Source of the DNA: PALSA-660 sp963726435
Lineage (GTDB): Bacteria; Actinomycetota; Coriobacteriia; Anaerosomatales; PALSA-660
Assembly: GCA_963726435.1 (NCBI GenBank)
Contig: CAVSCJ010000005.1
Span: forward strand, 123,195 to 187,194
DNA: 64,000 nucleotides
Reading direction: 5' to 3'
Made by a program: the position numbers and the translations under genes. Positions within the stretch are counted from its first letter, which is position 1, and each line of letters starts with the position of its first letter. Below the pieces are notes generated by a model. It saw only the letters and a list, made by a program, of their open reading frames with translations. It was not told where the DNA came from and did no database searches. Below are positions 54,651 through 63,198 of the stretch, in pieces.

Positions 54651-56560
54651 CTATTCGCTGTACGGTTCCAGGGGGATGCTCACGACCCTGCCCCCGCCGC
54701 CCCCGGCGGCATTGCCGCCGCCGTTGTCGGCGGTGACGCCGACGTTCACCTTGATGCCGCTGAAGTCCAGCGTCGGGGCGTCGCTGGTGCCGCCGATCGC
54801 CACGTGCTCGAAGGTGTACGAGGCGTTCATGGTGAACGTCGAGCCGTCGTCGCTGCCGGTCCCGGTCCCGACGATCGTGAACTGCGCGTCGTCGCGGCGC
54901 AGGTCGACCTTCGACGCGCCGGTCATCGGCATCTCCCCGTTGAGGGAGCCTTCGAACTTGACGTCCCAGGTGCTCACGAGTCCCTCCTGGCTCGTGAAGA
55001 CCGTCCTCGTACCGTTGAGGTTGTCCAGCACCCCGCGCCAGCGGTTCTGCTCGTGCCATTCGACGGGTATGTGCGCGACCACGCGCTTCGGGAACCACTT
55101 GTTGATCCAGCCCTTCATCACCTCGGTGATGCCGCCCTTGGTGCCGCCGAACAGCGTGGAGGCCATGATCTTGCGACGGGTCGGGCTTGTAGGTCGTGAC
55201 GTCGGCCTGGATGACGATCTGGTCCTTCTTGAGCTTGCCGCGCTCCTTGTCCTTGGCGTCCTTCTCCTTGGACATCGTCAGGTAGAGCGTGGCCTTGCCG
55301 GAGTCGTCGACGGCCTGCACGAACGCGCTCGCGACCCGGTCTCCGCCGAGCTGGTCCATCTTCGCGTGCTTCGGCGTGCCGTGAGAGCGGGATCCACTGC
55401 ACCCGGGCGTTCTTGACCGAGTCGGAGGTCGGCTTGTCGATGCCGGCGAACTTGAGGCACTTGAGCGTGGCGTCGTCGGCCTGGGGCCGCACGGATACGG
55501 TGGCGGTGACCTTCAGCTTCTCGTTGCCGTGGCCGCCGTCGAAGCCCAGGTAGTGCGTCGGGTCCGGCTCCCAGTCGACAGTGATGCTGAAGCCGCCGTA
55601 CAGCGAGATGTAGGAGAAGAGCAGGTTCGCCCATTTCATGGGGCCGGCGAGGCTCTTCATGCCGCCGACCAGGTCACCCATGCCCCGCGATGTCATCCAG
55701 TCGCCTACCTTGCCGGTGGCCAGGTTGTATATCTTGTCGAGGCCCTTGCGGCCGAAGGTGTCCGCGTCCTTGCCCCACTGGTCCGCGATGAAGGAGCACG
55801 GGTCCTCCGCATAGGCCTTCTGGACCGCGAAGGGGGAGGCGACCGCGTCGAGGATCGAAGCCAGCGGCGACCCCGCGGGCGTGTCCCGCCAAGACGTGCT
55901 TCCGACGTCCTCCGAGGCGAACGCTCCTGCGGTGAGCACCGTGAGCTCGAAGTAGGTGAGCTCGACCTGGTCGGGGGTGATCGTACCGGTCGTGAAGTCG
56001 GAGTGCCCGCCTCGCGCCTTCGAGATCTCGGCCAGCAGCAGCGGTGCGAACGACGACGGATCGTCGGGATTGCGGGCGGCCTCGGCCGCCCATTCGCGCA
56101 GCAGGATCCCGAACGTCTCCGGGGCCTTCTCGACGAGCCCGGCACCCGGACCCTCGGGATGCTCCGCGATCGCCTGCGTGAACGTGGCCAAGGTCCAGCC
56201 CTGATGTTCGACGAGGTCGAGCGTCAGGTTGTTCGCCTGCTCCTGGAACAGCCACAGCGTCAGCCGGCGGTCACCGGTGATCGACAGCGGGTCGCCGTTC
56301 ACGGCCTTCACGGCCACGCCGGTGCGCGCGAGCGCCTCGTACACCGCGTCGCGGGCCTCGTCGCCCGTCTTCGCGGCGGCGAGCACCTTGCCGAGACGCG
56401 CGGCGGCCTCAGCCGGCGACTCCTTGTAGTCGATCTGGACCCTGCCGCCGGCACCGCTCGTTCCCGTACAGCCCACCGGCAGGACGCTAAGGGCGAGTAC
56501 TCCGGCCAGCAGCAGTGCTGTGGCGCGACGTCGCCGCGCCCCGGCTACCGATCTGCGCAT
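54651..56560 (-). pseudogene. Large lipoprotein of unknown function, frameshifted twice
   Basis: The reading starts MRRSVAGARRRRATALLLAG with lipobox LPVGCTG and continues intact for about 390 residues (YEALARTGVAVKAVNGDPLS, TLDLVEHQGWTLATFTQAIA, ITVDWEPDPTHYLGFDGGHG). Near 55385 it moves to a second frame (KMDQLGGDRVASAFVQAVDD, LYLTMSKEKDAKDKERGKLK) and near 55165 to a third (MASTLFGGTKGGITEVMKGW ... VVSIPLEPYSE). Together they form one protein of about 635 residues, exported and lipid-anchored. No enzymatic motif is visible. The clean coding on both sides of each shift suggests single-base assembly errors. Confidence 0.65.
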
Positions 56561-56612
56561 CGTCTCTCTCCTTCGCGTCAGTTGAGGACCTCGACAGACG
56601 TCGTGCCGCCGG

Positions 56613-56951
56613 TTGAACGAAACCCCATTGCGTAGAGTACCGCTGCCCTGGCTCATGAGACACCGTGACGCCGATGACCCCGCGAGTAAATGCAGGTCCG
56701 GCGCGGTGCTCGTGGTCATCGACGTCCAAGAGGGACTCAGGGCCGAGGCCTTGTCCGCATGTGAGCTCGGTCGTTCAGCCTCCATGCTCAGCCAGAGTGA
56801 GTGGTTTGAGGTCATGCCTGCGAACCGACTTGTTGCCGCAATTGAGCGGCCAGCGCCGTCGATTCTGGATGACGTGCTGGAGGAATGTTGGAAGAACGGC
56901 ATGAGAGCGGCTCTTGGAAGGACCGCCTTCATCCCGTCCACGGCTGACTAG
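56613..56951 (+). CDS. Doubtful open frame, 112 aa
   Basis: The second half (VLVVIDVQEGLRAEALSACE, WFEVMPANRLVAAIERPAPS, ILDDVLEECWKNGMRAALGR) reads like a protein, but the N-terminus does not. There is no convincing ribosome-binding site and I recognise no family. It fills most of the 56561-57094 gap between the lipoprotein and the first repeat-bounded cassette. It may be a remnant of an older gene. Confidence 0.25.
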   Translation: MNETPLRRVPLPWLMRHRDADDPASKCRSGAVLVVIDVQEGLRAEALSACELGRSASMLSQSEWFEVMPANRLVAAIERPAPSILDDVLEECWKNGMRAALGRTAFIPSTAD

Positions 56952-56982
56952 CGCGGCCGCGGCGTCGGGTTGTCCACCCTGT

Positions 56983-57005
56983 GACCCTCGAGGGGCGGAA
57001 GCGAA
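56983..57005 (+). repeat. Cassette-boundary repeat, copy R1 (diverged)
   Basis: The 23 bases from GACCCTCG to AAGCGAA match 20 of 23 positions of copy R4 at 61081. It lies left of the AAA ATPase cassette. Confidence 0.5.
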
Positions 57006-57051
57006 GGCCCTCTGCGCCGGGTTGCTGTGCTCTTGTGTTCTCCCCATTGCG

Positions 57052-57080
57052 TGGTGTAATATTCACCACCAAGCGGTGAT
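57052..57080 (+). promoter_or_regulatory. Operator/promoter of the ATPase cassette
   Basis: TGGTG-TAATATT-CACCA is an inverted repeat whose centre could serve as a -10 box. It is followed at once by CACC-AAGC-GGTG, a second inverted repeat. The 13-mer ACCAAGCGGTGAT recurs at 62952 upstream of another gene. The AT content contrasts with the surrounding DNA. Confidence 0.5.
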
Positions 57081-57094
57081 ATCTACACGATTGG

Positions 57095-58352
57095 ATGAGG
57101 ATCATGTACAACCGGAACCTGACGCCGCGCGTGATCGAAGCCCTCTCGGACCGTCCCGTCGTGGTCATCAACGGCGCACGGCAGACCGGCAAGACGGTTC
57201 TCGCGCGGGACATCATCGCGCCACAACATCCCGCCACCTTCATCTCGCTCGATGATGGCGCGACGCTCTCCCTCGCGGCCGCGGACCCGTTCGGCTTCAT
57301 CGCGGCACAACAGGGTGCCGTCGTCATCGACGAGATCCAGCGAGTGCCCGAACTCCTGCTCGCGATCAAGCACGCAGTGGATCGCGACCGCACGCCGGGC
57401 CGATTCCTGCTGACCGGTTCCACGAACGTGCTCCTGCTCCCGAAGTTGGCGGACTCGCTCGCGGGACGGATGGAGATCGAGACTCTGTGGCCGCTCTCGC
57501 AGGGGGAGCTCGATGGGCATCGAGGAGGGCTTCCTGCCGGCGATCCTATCGGAGGTCCTGCCCGCCCTCGCCCCATCCGCCGAAGGTCGTCCGCAACTCG
57601 CCAAGCGCATGACTCTCGGTGGCTACCCTGAGCCCCACGGCTTCAGCGAGGCGCGGCGGGGTGACTGGTTCGGCTCCTACCTGACCTCCATCCTGCAGAA
57701 GGACGTCCGGGAGCTGGCGGACGTGGAGGCGCTGTCCTCGTTCCCGCGCCTTTTGCAGGCGATCGCAGCACGCACGTCGTCGCCCGCGAATCTGAGCGAC
57801 CTGTCGAGGACGCTGGGGATCCCCTGGACGACGCTTCAGCGCTATGTCGCCTTGCTGAAGGCGACCTTCCTCGTGGTCGAGCTGCCCGCGTGGGCGGCCG
57901 GCGAGGCGAAGCGCGGGGTCCGGGCGTCCAAGCTCTACGTCTGTGACAGCGGGCTGCTCGCCCATCTGCTGCGGGTCGATTCCGCCCGTCTGCTGTCGGA
58001 TCCGGAGCGCTTCGGCAAGGTTCTGGAGTCCTTCGTGGTGTGCGAGGTGGTACGGCAAGCCGCGACACGACCCGAGCGCTACTCGCTGTCGCACTACGGG
58101 AAGCACCAGACGGCCGAGGTGGACATCGTCGTCGAGGGACCGCGCGGGACCATCGCTGGAATCGAGATCAAGGCTGCGACGAGTCTGGGGCCGCACGACT
58201 TCAAAGGGCTGCGATACCTTGCCGATGCCGCAGGCAAGCGGTTCGTGCGAGGCGTCGTGCTCTACGGCGGAACCGAGATCATCCGGGCGTCAGCGCCGCC
58301 GGTCGAGTTGTTGGCGATGCCGATCGACGCTCTGTGGCGGCTCGGGGTCTGA
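57095..58352 (+). pseudogene. AAA ATPase with DUF4143 C-terminal domain, frameshifted
   Basis: The first segment has the Walker A loop (INGARQTGKTVLARDI), Walker B (GAVVIDEIQRVP) and sensor LLTGSTN. At about 57511 one extra base in CTCGATGGGC moves the reading to the frame MGIEEGFLPAILSEVLP. That frame continues with the DUF4143 region (GSYLTSILQKDVRELADVEA, GIPWTTLQRYVALLKATFLV) and a PD-(D/E)xK-like end (EVDIVVEGPRGTIAGIEIKA). Whole, it would be about 419 residues. Such STAND-like ATPase/nuclease-fold proteins are abundant single-gene accessory cassettes, often discussed with toxin-antitoxin loci. ATG 57104 is an alternative start. Confidence 0.75.
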
Positions 58353-58391
58353 GAGAGCGGCGGGATCGCGCTGGTGACTTCCTGCGCCAAT

Positions 58392-58410
58392 GACCTTCGG
58401 GGGGTGGAGG
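58392..58410 (+). repeat. Cassette-boundary repeat, copy R2
   Basis: GACCTTCGGGGGGTGGAGG lies 40 nt after the ATPase stop. It is identical over 19 nt to copy R3 and differs from R4 at one base. Confidence 0.7.
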
Positions 58411-58449
58411 CGGGAGTCGCCGACGGAGTGTTTGCATTCAGACAGTTTC

Positions 58450-58464
58450 AGTAATATTATTACT
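58450..58464 (+). promoter_or_regulatory. AT-rich palindrome upstream of the nucleotidyltransferase gene
   Basis: AGTAATATTATTACT is a perfect 15-bp palindrome in otherwise GC-rich DNA, 38 nt before the next start. It is a likely autoregulatory operator overlapping the promoter of the two-gene cassette. Confidence 0.55.
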
Positions 58465-58501
58465 CAACGATTCTGGCATCGACAGGAATGAAGGTCCGGA
58501 C

Positions 58502-59038
58502 ATGGTCGGCGAACTCAAGATGGGACCCGAGGAACTCCGCTCACGCTTGATGAAGTTCGACCAAGCGGTGGGCCTGTTGTCCCCCGGCTGCCGCTACGAG
58601 CTCCTGATCGTCGGTGGCGGAGCGCTCATCCTTCTCGGGGTTCTGGACCGACCCACCGATGACCTTGATGCCATCGACTTCCCGCGAGACCTGTACGACC
58701 TGATGGCGCGGTACGACATCCGGGGCCACATGGGGCCCTACGAGCACAACTTCCCGTTCAACCGAAGCGATCGTCGAGTGCCGCTCGACGTTCCCATCGA
58801 GAACGGGGTCTGCTACACGGCATCACTCGAGGACTTGGTGGCCTCCAAGCTCTGTTCGCCTCGGACGGAAGACGAATCGGACATCCCGGCGTCGGCGGTG
58901 CTGGCAGCGCTCGACTGGGACAAGCTAGCGGCGGTGGCCGAGGAGATGCCGCTGAATTGTCTGAACGAGCGGACGCTCGGCGAGTTCCGGCATAGCTACC
59001 AGCGCTACGTGAAGGAGTGCAAGCCATGCAGCGGCTGA
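58502..59038 (+). CDS. Nucleotidyltransferase-fold protein (DUF6036/AbiEii-like)
   Basis: This 178-residue protein has the minimal nucleotidyltransferase signature GGGALILLG followed by PTDDLDAIDF, as in DUF6036 and AbiEii-type toxins. A second conserved block follows (YTASLEDLVASKLCSPR). Such proteins modify RNA or protein with nucleotides. It is followed by an overlapping gene with a C-terminal helix-turn-helix-like segment, the organisation of a toxin-antitoxin pair. It is bounded by repeats R2 and R3 with its own palindromic promoter. Confidence 0.72.
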   Translation: MVGELKMGPEELRSRLMKFDQAVGLLSPGCRYELLIVGGGALILLGVLDRPTDDLDAIDFPRDLYDLMARYDIRGHMGPYEHNFPFNRSDRRVPLDVPIENGVCYTASLEDLVASKLCSPRTEDESDIPASAVLAALDWDKLAAVAEEMPLNCLNERTLGEFRHSYQRYVKECKPCSG

Positions 59039-59555
59039 CGTTCAAGGGATTCCTGAGTACGTATGTTGCGTACCTCTCCGGTGCGGACACACTCGATCCG
59101 GTGCGCCTGGCGGCGCTGGCTCGCACACGGCCGCGCCTGAGGGCGCCGCTGGTGTTGTGGGCGGTGGAGACCGGCCGTGCGGAACGTCTCGAGCACCTGC
59201 TCGCAGACGACCCCTCGCTGGTGGCGGAACTGCGTGCGACCGAACGGCTGTGGAGCGATGGCCGCTTGGAGCAGGCGCTCGAGAGCCCCGCCTCCACTCT
59301 CCGCCCCGAGTACGCCAAGGCCTGGCGAAGCTACGTCGCACGTCGCGACGCCTCTGCGCCGTGACGCGCGACTCAAGCTCGTCGCACGCGACGAGGCGCT
59401 CGCGCTCGCGGCCGGAAGGGTGTGTCGCGATACCGCTCGCCACGGACCTGGGTCTGAACCCTGGCAACCTGCACGCATTCCTCGCGCAGGGCGATCCCGA
59501 GGGCGCTTCGCTCGACAAGGCCGTACGGCTGGTGAAGTACCTCGAGGCCGCCTAG
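59026..59555 (+). pseudogene. Partner of the nucleotidyltransferase, frameshifted
   Basis: The first frame (MQRLTFKGFLSTYVAYLSGA, ETGRAERLEHLLADDPSLVA, EYAKAWRSYVARRDAS) gives way near 59360 to DARLKLVARDEALALAA. Near 59420 it passes to PLATDLGLNPGNLHAFLAQG then DKAVRLVKYLEAA and stop. The last part looks like a DNA-binding helix-turn-helix, so this is probably the antitoxin/regulator of the preceding gene, which it overlaps by 13 nt. AAGGAG precedes the ATG at 59026. The intact length would be about 176 residues. Confidence 0.6.
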
Positions 59556-59584
59556 GCGGCTAGCGGGGTCGAGTCCGGCCGGAT

Positions 59585-59603
59585 GACCTTCGGGGGGTGG
59601 AGG
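59585..59603 (+). repeat. Cassette-boundary repeat, copy R3
   Basis: GACCTTCGGGGGGTGGAGG lies 29 nt after the preceding cassette's last stop. The 20 or so bases before it (GCTAGCGGGG...) also resemble the tRNA-Met acceptor end at 61191. After it, GACGGTC is shared with R0. Confidence 0.7.
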
Positions 59604-59653
59604 CTACGACGGTCGACCGAATGGCCCGCGCTCTTGCCGCGCATCCTCGGTTT

Positions 59654-59671
59654 CGTTACCATGTGATAACG
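59654..59671 (+). promoter_or_regulatory. Operator-like palindrome of the MqsR/Panacea cassette
   Basis: CGTTACCATGTGATAACG is an 18-bp imperfect palindrome (14 of 18 positions symmetric, CGTTA/TAACG ends) directly before the toxin start. MqsA-type antitoxins bind palindromes of this kind to repress their operon. Confidence 0.55.
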
Positions 59672-59673
59672 GA

Positions 59674-60055
59674 ATGGAGGCGAGTGTGGTCGCACGCGAT
59701 CAGGTCATGTTGTTCCTCGCGCTCATGCGCGAGTGCGCCGCGCGCAGCTTCCGACTCGAGCGGCGCGACAAGAACATGGCGACGCTGGCTCGCCTCGGCA
59801 TCACGCAGAAGGATGCGAAAGCCCGCATCCTCGAGCTCACCCCCTGCGGACTACGTCGAGGGCCCGACGCCACGACCGGGCCATCCGTCCCAGGAATCCT
59901 GGGTGTTCGGGCTTCGGATCGAAGACACCGACGTCTACGTCAAGCTGGAGGTCCGGCTCGAACCCGCGCGCTGCCTGTGCGTGTCGTTCCATGACGCCGA
60001 GCGGCCCATGACATTCCCCTACCGTGAGGGGACGAGGAGAGGAGGCGACAGGTGA
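59674..60055 (+). pseudogene. MqsR-like toxin, frameshifted
   Basis: The N-terminal half (VVARDQVMLFLALMRECAAR, IRQ-like TQKDAKARILELTP) and the C-terminal half (ADYVEGPTPRPGHPSQESWV, FGLRIEDTDVYVKLEVRL, CVSFHDAERPMTFPY) are in different frames, with the break near 59845 after LELTP. The order D-Y-x-x-G-P, WVFG, VYVKL, SFH fits MqsR-family mRNA-cleaving toxins and related BECR-fold proteins. The stop overlaps the antitoxin GTG start (GTGA). GGAGG at 59676 could alternatively serve GTG 59686. The intact size would be about 126 residues. Confidence 0.62.
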
Positions 60056-61059
60056 CTGAGACATGTGAATGCTTCGAGTGCGGCAGAGTTGTAGAGCCGC
60101 GGATAGAGGAGCGAAAGGAAGTCCTGCCTGTTCGCGGAGAGGACACGGAGGTTCTGGCGCGGGTCGGTGTGTGTCCGGAGTGCGGCGCGGACATGTCGAT
60201 CGAGGAGTTGGACGACTCGACTCTGGTCGCCGCCTTCAACATGTATCGCCAGAAGCACGGCCTGATGGCGCCGGAGGAGATGAAGCGGCTGCGGGAACGC
60301 TACGGGCTGAGTGTCCGGGCATTCTCGCTGCTGCTCGGGTGGGGCGAGATCACCGCTCACCGATATGAGAGCGGTTCGCTGCAGGACGCCGCCCATGAGG
60401 CTGCGCTGCGGCTGGCCGAGGAACCGGCGAACATCCGCGTCTACCTGACGGCGAACGGTCACAAGCTGACGCCGCGGCAGCGCGCCGGCCTGGAGCGGCA
60501 TCTGCAGGCGCTCGAGGCCGAGACTGTCGTCTGCGCGCCGGTAGATGAGGAACGCTTCGTCGTGCGGGAAGAGAGGGATGTGTACGGGGGTTGGGCTCCC
60601 ATGCAGCTGTCGAAGATGCGGGAGATGATGGTGTTCTTCGCCACGCTTCCGGACATGTACGCGACGAAGCTCAACAAGCTGCTCTTCTACGCCGACTTCG
60701 GCCACTTCCGGGACTTCGGCGTCTCCATCTCAGGGTCGCCGTATCTGGCCATGCAGTTCGGGCCCGTGCCACAGCACTATCCATGGATCGAGGAGGACCT
60801 GATGGAGGGCGGCGACTTCTCGGCCGAGGAGATCTTCTTCAGGAACGGCGATTCACACATCACCCTGTGCGCGGCGAGAGAGCCCGACCTCTCGGTCTTC
60901 TCCACGGAGGAGATTGAGACCCTCAAGCGCATCGAGAGAGTGCTGGGGCACAAGACGAGCAAGAGGCTGAGTGAGCTCTCGCACGAGGAGAGGGCTTGGG
61001 CGGAGACGCCCAAGCGGTCGATGATCCCGTATGACCTGGCGCGGGACCTAGGGTTCTAG
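60052..61059 (+). CDS. MqsA-like antitoxin fused to a Panacea/SocA (DUF4065) domain
   Basis: The N-terminal zinc domain has two CxxC pairs (CECFECGR and GVCPECGADMS). An Xre-type helix-turn-helix follows (LRERYGLSVRAFSLLLGWGE, ITAHRYESGSLQDAAHEAAL). A Panacea domain closes the protein (MYATKLNKLLFYADFGHFRD, SISGSPYLAMQFGPVPQHYP). This is the MqsA-plus-Panacea layout known for hyperpromiscuous antitoxins of PanAT systems. It would neutralise the upstream toxin and repress the operon at the palindrome at 59654. GGAGG precedes the GTG start. It is intact at 335 residues. Confidence 0.82.
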   Translation: MTETCECFECGRVVEPRIEERKEVLPVRGEDTEVLARVGVCPECGADMSIEELDDSTLVAAFNMYRQKHGLMAPEEMKRLRERYGLSVRAFSLLLGWGEITAHRYESGSLQDAAHEAALRLAEEPANIRVYLTANGHKLTPRQRAGLERHLQALEAETVVCAPVDEERFVVREERDVYGGWAPMQLSKMREMMVFFATLPDMYATKLNKLLFYADFGHFRDFGVSISGSPYLAMQFGPVPQHYPWIEEDLMEGGDFSAEEIFFRNGDSHITLCAAREPDLSVFSTEEIETLKRIERVLGHKTSKRLSELSHEERAWAETPKRSMIPYDLARDLGF

Positions 61060-61080
61060 TCGGAGCAGTGCGCGACGTTC

Positions 61081-61099
61081 GACCTTCGGGGGGTGGAAG
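61081..61099 (+). repeat. Cassette-boundary repeat, copy R4
   Basis: GACCTTCGGGGGGTGGAAG lies 21 nt after the Panacea antitoxin stop, with one base difference from R2 and R3. The continuation AAGCGAA is shared with R1. Confidence 0.7.
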
Positions 61100-61145
61100 C
61101 GAATAGCCGCAGTTCAGGCGCTCGTGGCCGACAACCGGACAGCCA

Positions 61146-61190
61146 AAAGGGTCAGAAGCCGATGAGCCTCTGACCCTTTGTGTTTCTTGG
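61146..61190. terminator. Intrinsic terminator beside the tRNA-Met remnant
   Basis: AAAGGGTCAGA (61146-61156) pairs perfectly with TCTGACCCTTT (61169-61179). T-rich sequence follows on the plus strand (TGTGTTTCTT) and a TTTT run on the minus strand. It would have terminated the tRNA-Met gene on the minus strand and can also stop transcription from the cassettes. Confidence 0.75.
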
Positions 61191-61232
61191 TAGCGGGGGC
61201 CGGATTCGAACCGACGACCTTCGGGTTATGAG
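61188..61232 (-). pseudogene. 3' fragment of tRNA-Met (CAT anticodon), likely attachment site
   Basis: The minus strand reads CTCATAACCCGAAGG, then the T-arm GTCGGTTCGAATCCGGC and acceptor end CCCCGCTA with encoded CCA. That is the anticodon loop to 3' end of an elongator tRNA-Met. Immediately 5' of the anticodon loop the sequence is unrelated, so the 5' half is missing. A 3' tRNA fragment of this kind is the usual trace left at one end of an integrated element. Confidence 0.7.
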
Positions 61233-61303
61233 AGCGTCCCGTGGGGCTTCATAGCCCTCTTTGCCGCCTGACTGGCGCGCCTCCCGGTGCCGTTGAGTTC
61301 CCC

Positions 61304-62556
61304 TCAGTCGCCCACGTTCCGCCGAGTCCGTTGGACAGAATGTTGGACAACTTCTCGGCGCGACTCCTCCCCAGAGGAGTGTCGGGGCGCTGCTCGGGTG
61401 CTGGAGGAGGCGGTGGGTGCGGAGGTCAGAGAGCTGGAGACGCCCTCTGTCACAACTGCTGCGTCTGGGTCTATGTACAGCTCCTGATACTCACTGTCGT
61501 ACACCCGCTGGGTCACACGGGAACGCAGCGCAGCGATGTAGTTGCGTACTGCATAACGCTCGCCGTCATGGTGCCGGATGTCGGCGGCGACCGTCATCGG
61601 GTCGCACATCACTTCCGCACCGTATCTCTCACAAGCCTCGCTCGTGATGCTCTCCATGAACGCAACGTTGTCCGCGTCGGCCGAGCCAATGAAGTAGACG
61701 GTCTCTATCTTGCGCCCGAGCAGCTCGTTCACATGACCTGAGGTACGGCTCAATGTCTCCAATGACCTCTCGCTTGTATTTCTTGGCGATTATCACGATG
61801 CCGCAACGAAGGTAGGCTCCACCGAAGTTCGTTGGCGTCGTCGTGTCGCCGGTCTTGCGGTCAGCGTATTCCTCGAGGAAGCCGACGAATCGATTCACCT
61901 CATCGATAATCGCTTCACGCTTTGGCTTGAAGTACACCTTCTCGCCGAGGTGCTCAAGCTCTTGGACGAGTACGGGGAAGAACAGCCCGACCTTCTCAAT
62001 CATTCCGTATCGCTCAAGCAGTGCCGCCACCCTGTTGTTCTCGTCGGCAACAGGGGCGAAGTAGTCATCGAAGAACTTGTCCGCAAGGTGGGGCTTCTCT
62101 CGCTCAAACAACTCTTTGGCGAAGAAGAGGTCTAGCGACTCTGCTTGGGCCTTGGATAGGTACTTCTTCGTCTTCTTCAAGAACTCGCATGCGATGAACA
62201 CCATGCTCGCTTGAACGAAATTGCGGTCTTGGTCTCCATGGGGGCGCACGCGGATAACCAGACGACCCTCCTCGCGCAACGGAGACTCCTCGGCAGCGGA
62301 TGTTACCCAGCGGATTCTGACCCCCACCGCTTCGACGTGCGGAGCCTTCTTCTGGATTTTCCTTGACGAACTCGTTCATTCGCCCCTGAATGTCCAGCGC
62401 GGCGTACTGCTTCTTGCCGACCTTGAGGAGCGCTGCTACCCAGCCGAACGTGATGGAAAGCCACTTCTCGGTCTTCTCGGGGTTCAGGAAGAGGACGAAT
62501 CCGATGACGGCGAGCGTCCCCAGTGAACTGACTGCCCCTATTAGTGCCTTCTCCAT
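61304..62556 (-). pseudogene. Membrane-anchored protein of unknown family, frameshifted twice
   Basis: Three frames join into one protein of about 415 residues. The first carries an N-terminal membrane helix (GAVSSLGTLAVIGFVLFLNP) and KKQYAALDIQGRMNEFVKEN. The second is a helical middle (MVFIACEFLKKTKKYLSKAQ, HLADKFFDDYFAPVADENNR, YADRKTGDTTTPTNFGGAYL). The third carries IETVYFIGSADADNVAFMES and MCDPMTVAADIRHHDGERYA. The first shift is in an AAAA run near 62350 and the second near 61735. No known domain is recognised. Base composition is less GC-rich than upstream, consistent with an acquired element. The ATG follows the previous stop directly. Confidence 0.5.
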
Positions 62557-62866
62557 CTAGAGGCTCACCTCGCCGTTCCTGAGCATGAGATACAGGGCGT
62601 TCAGGCATTCGGGGGCGTCGCATACGAACTTGATGTCACCCGACTGCCGGAACATCGAGGCGAGGTTCGCAAAGCCGACTGGATTGCGGCAGAACTTGCA
62701 CTTCTCCTCGCCGCGTTCGAACTTCTTGCGAGCGCCGAGGTCGTCCAAGAAGGTTCAGAAGGTCGTCGTCATATACGGCGTTGAGCTGCTCACGTGGAAT
62801 CCTGGCATAGCAGCCCCCACTTCCCCATGACTGTCCTGTGGCGACATTCTCCCACACGCGCACCAT
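62557..62866 (-). pseudogene. Small zinc-ribbon protein, frameshifted
   Basis: MVRVWENVATGQSWGSGGCY then ARIPREQLNAVYDDDLLNLL continues, after a shift near 62750, as DDLGARKKFERGEEKCKFCR then SGDIKFVCDAPECLNALYLM and stop. Two Cys pairs (CKFC and CDAPEC) suggest a zinc site. It would be about 103 residues. It is directly followed by the membrane-anchored gene on the same strand (stop then ATG), so the two likely form one unit. The family is unknown. Confidence 0.5.
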
Positions 62867-62900
62867 CGCGGCCGGACGCGGCTGAGGCGTGACATCGAGC

Positions 62901-62964
62901 CACACGTGGGCACACGTGGCGCGTGTGGGGCAACACGTTTGCGCGTGTCACACCAAGCGGTGAT
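62901..62964. promoter_or_regulatory. Iteron-like control region
   Basis: Two direct CACACGTGG copies (62901, 62911) are followed by CGTGTG, which pairs with CACACG (62911-62916). ACACG (62933) then pairs with CGTGT (62944). ACCAAGCGGTGAT at 62952-62964 repeats the 13-mer at 57068. The region separates divergent genes and looks like clustered regulator-binding sites. Confidence 0.45.
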
Positions 62965-63009
62965 GATGGGGGCGCACGCAGGGGGCGTCTGATTCTTCGG
63001 GGGGCGAAG

Positions 63010-63132
63010 ATGAGCACCTACTACCTGACTGGCATCTGCGAGGAATGCGGGGAGAGGGTCTCGGTCACCTCGACGGCTCGTGTGCGAGTGGGCACCCGGA
63101 CTCATCGGTCACCCAGCTTGAACGTCCCGTAA
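63010..63132 (+). CDS. Small CxxC peptide, 40 aa
   Basis: MSTYYLTGICEECGERVSVT is followed by a basic tail and TAA. One CxxC pair could be half of a zinc site. A weak GGGG-type site precedes the ATG. No family is recognised. It is listed because it sits correctly behind the putative control region at 62901-62964. Confidence 0.3.
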   Translation: MSTYYLTGICEECGERVSVTSTARVRVGTRTHRSPSLNVP

Positions 63133-63198
63133 CCCCGAACAGCTTCGGGGCGAGGCATTCGCGCCTGAGCCGCGGGGAGCAGATGACCCCTCGCCCAC

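Noticed and set aside
58392..61099. CRISPR array from the repeated 19-mer
   Set aside because: Only a few copies, 1.2-1.5 kb apart, with genes rather than spacers between them and no cas genes.
61241..61741. Plus-strand open frame over the tRNA remnant and the next gene
   Set aside because: Starts inside non-coding sequence and is antisense to a minus-strand frame with protein-like composition that joins its neighbours.
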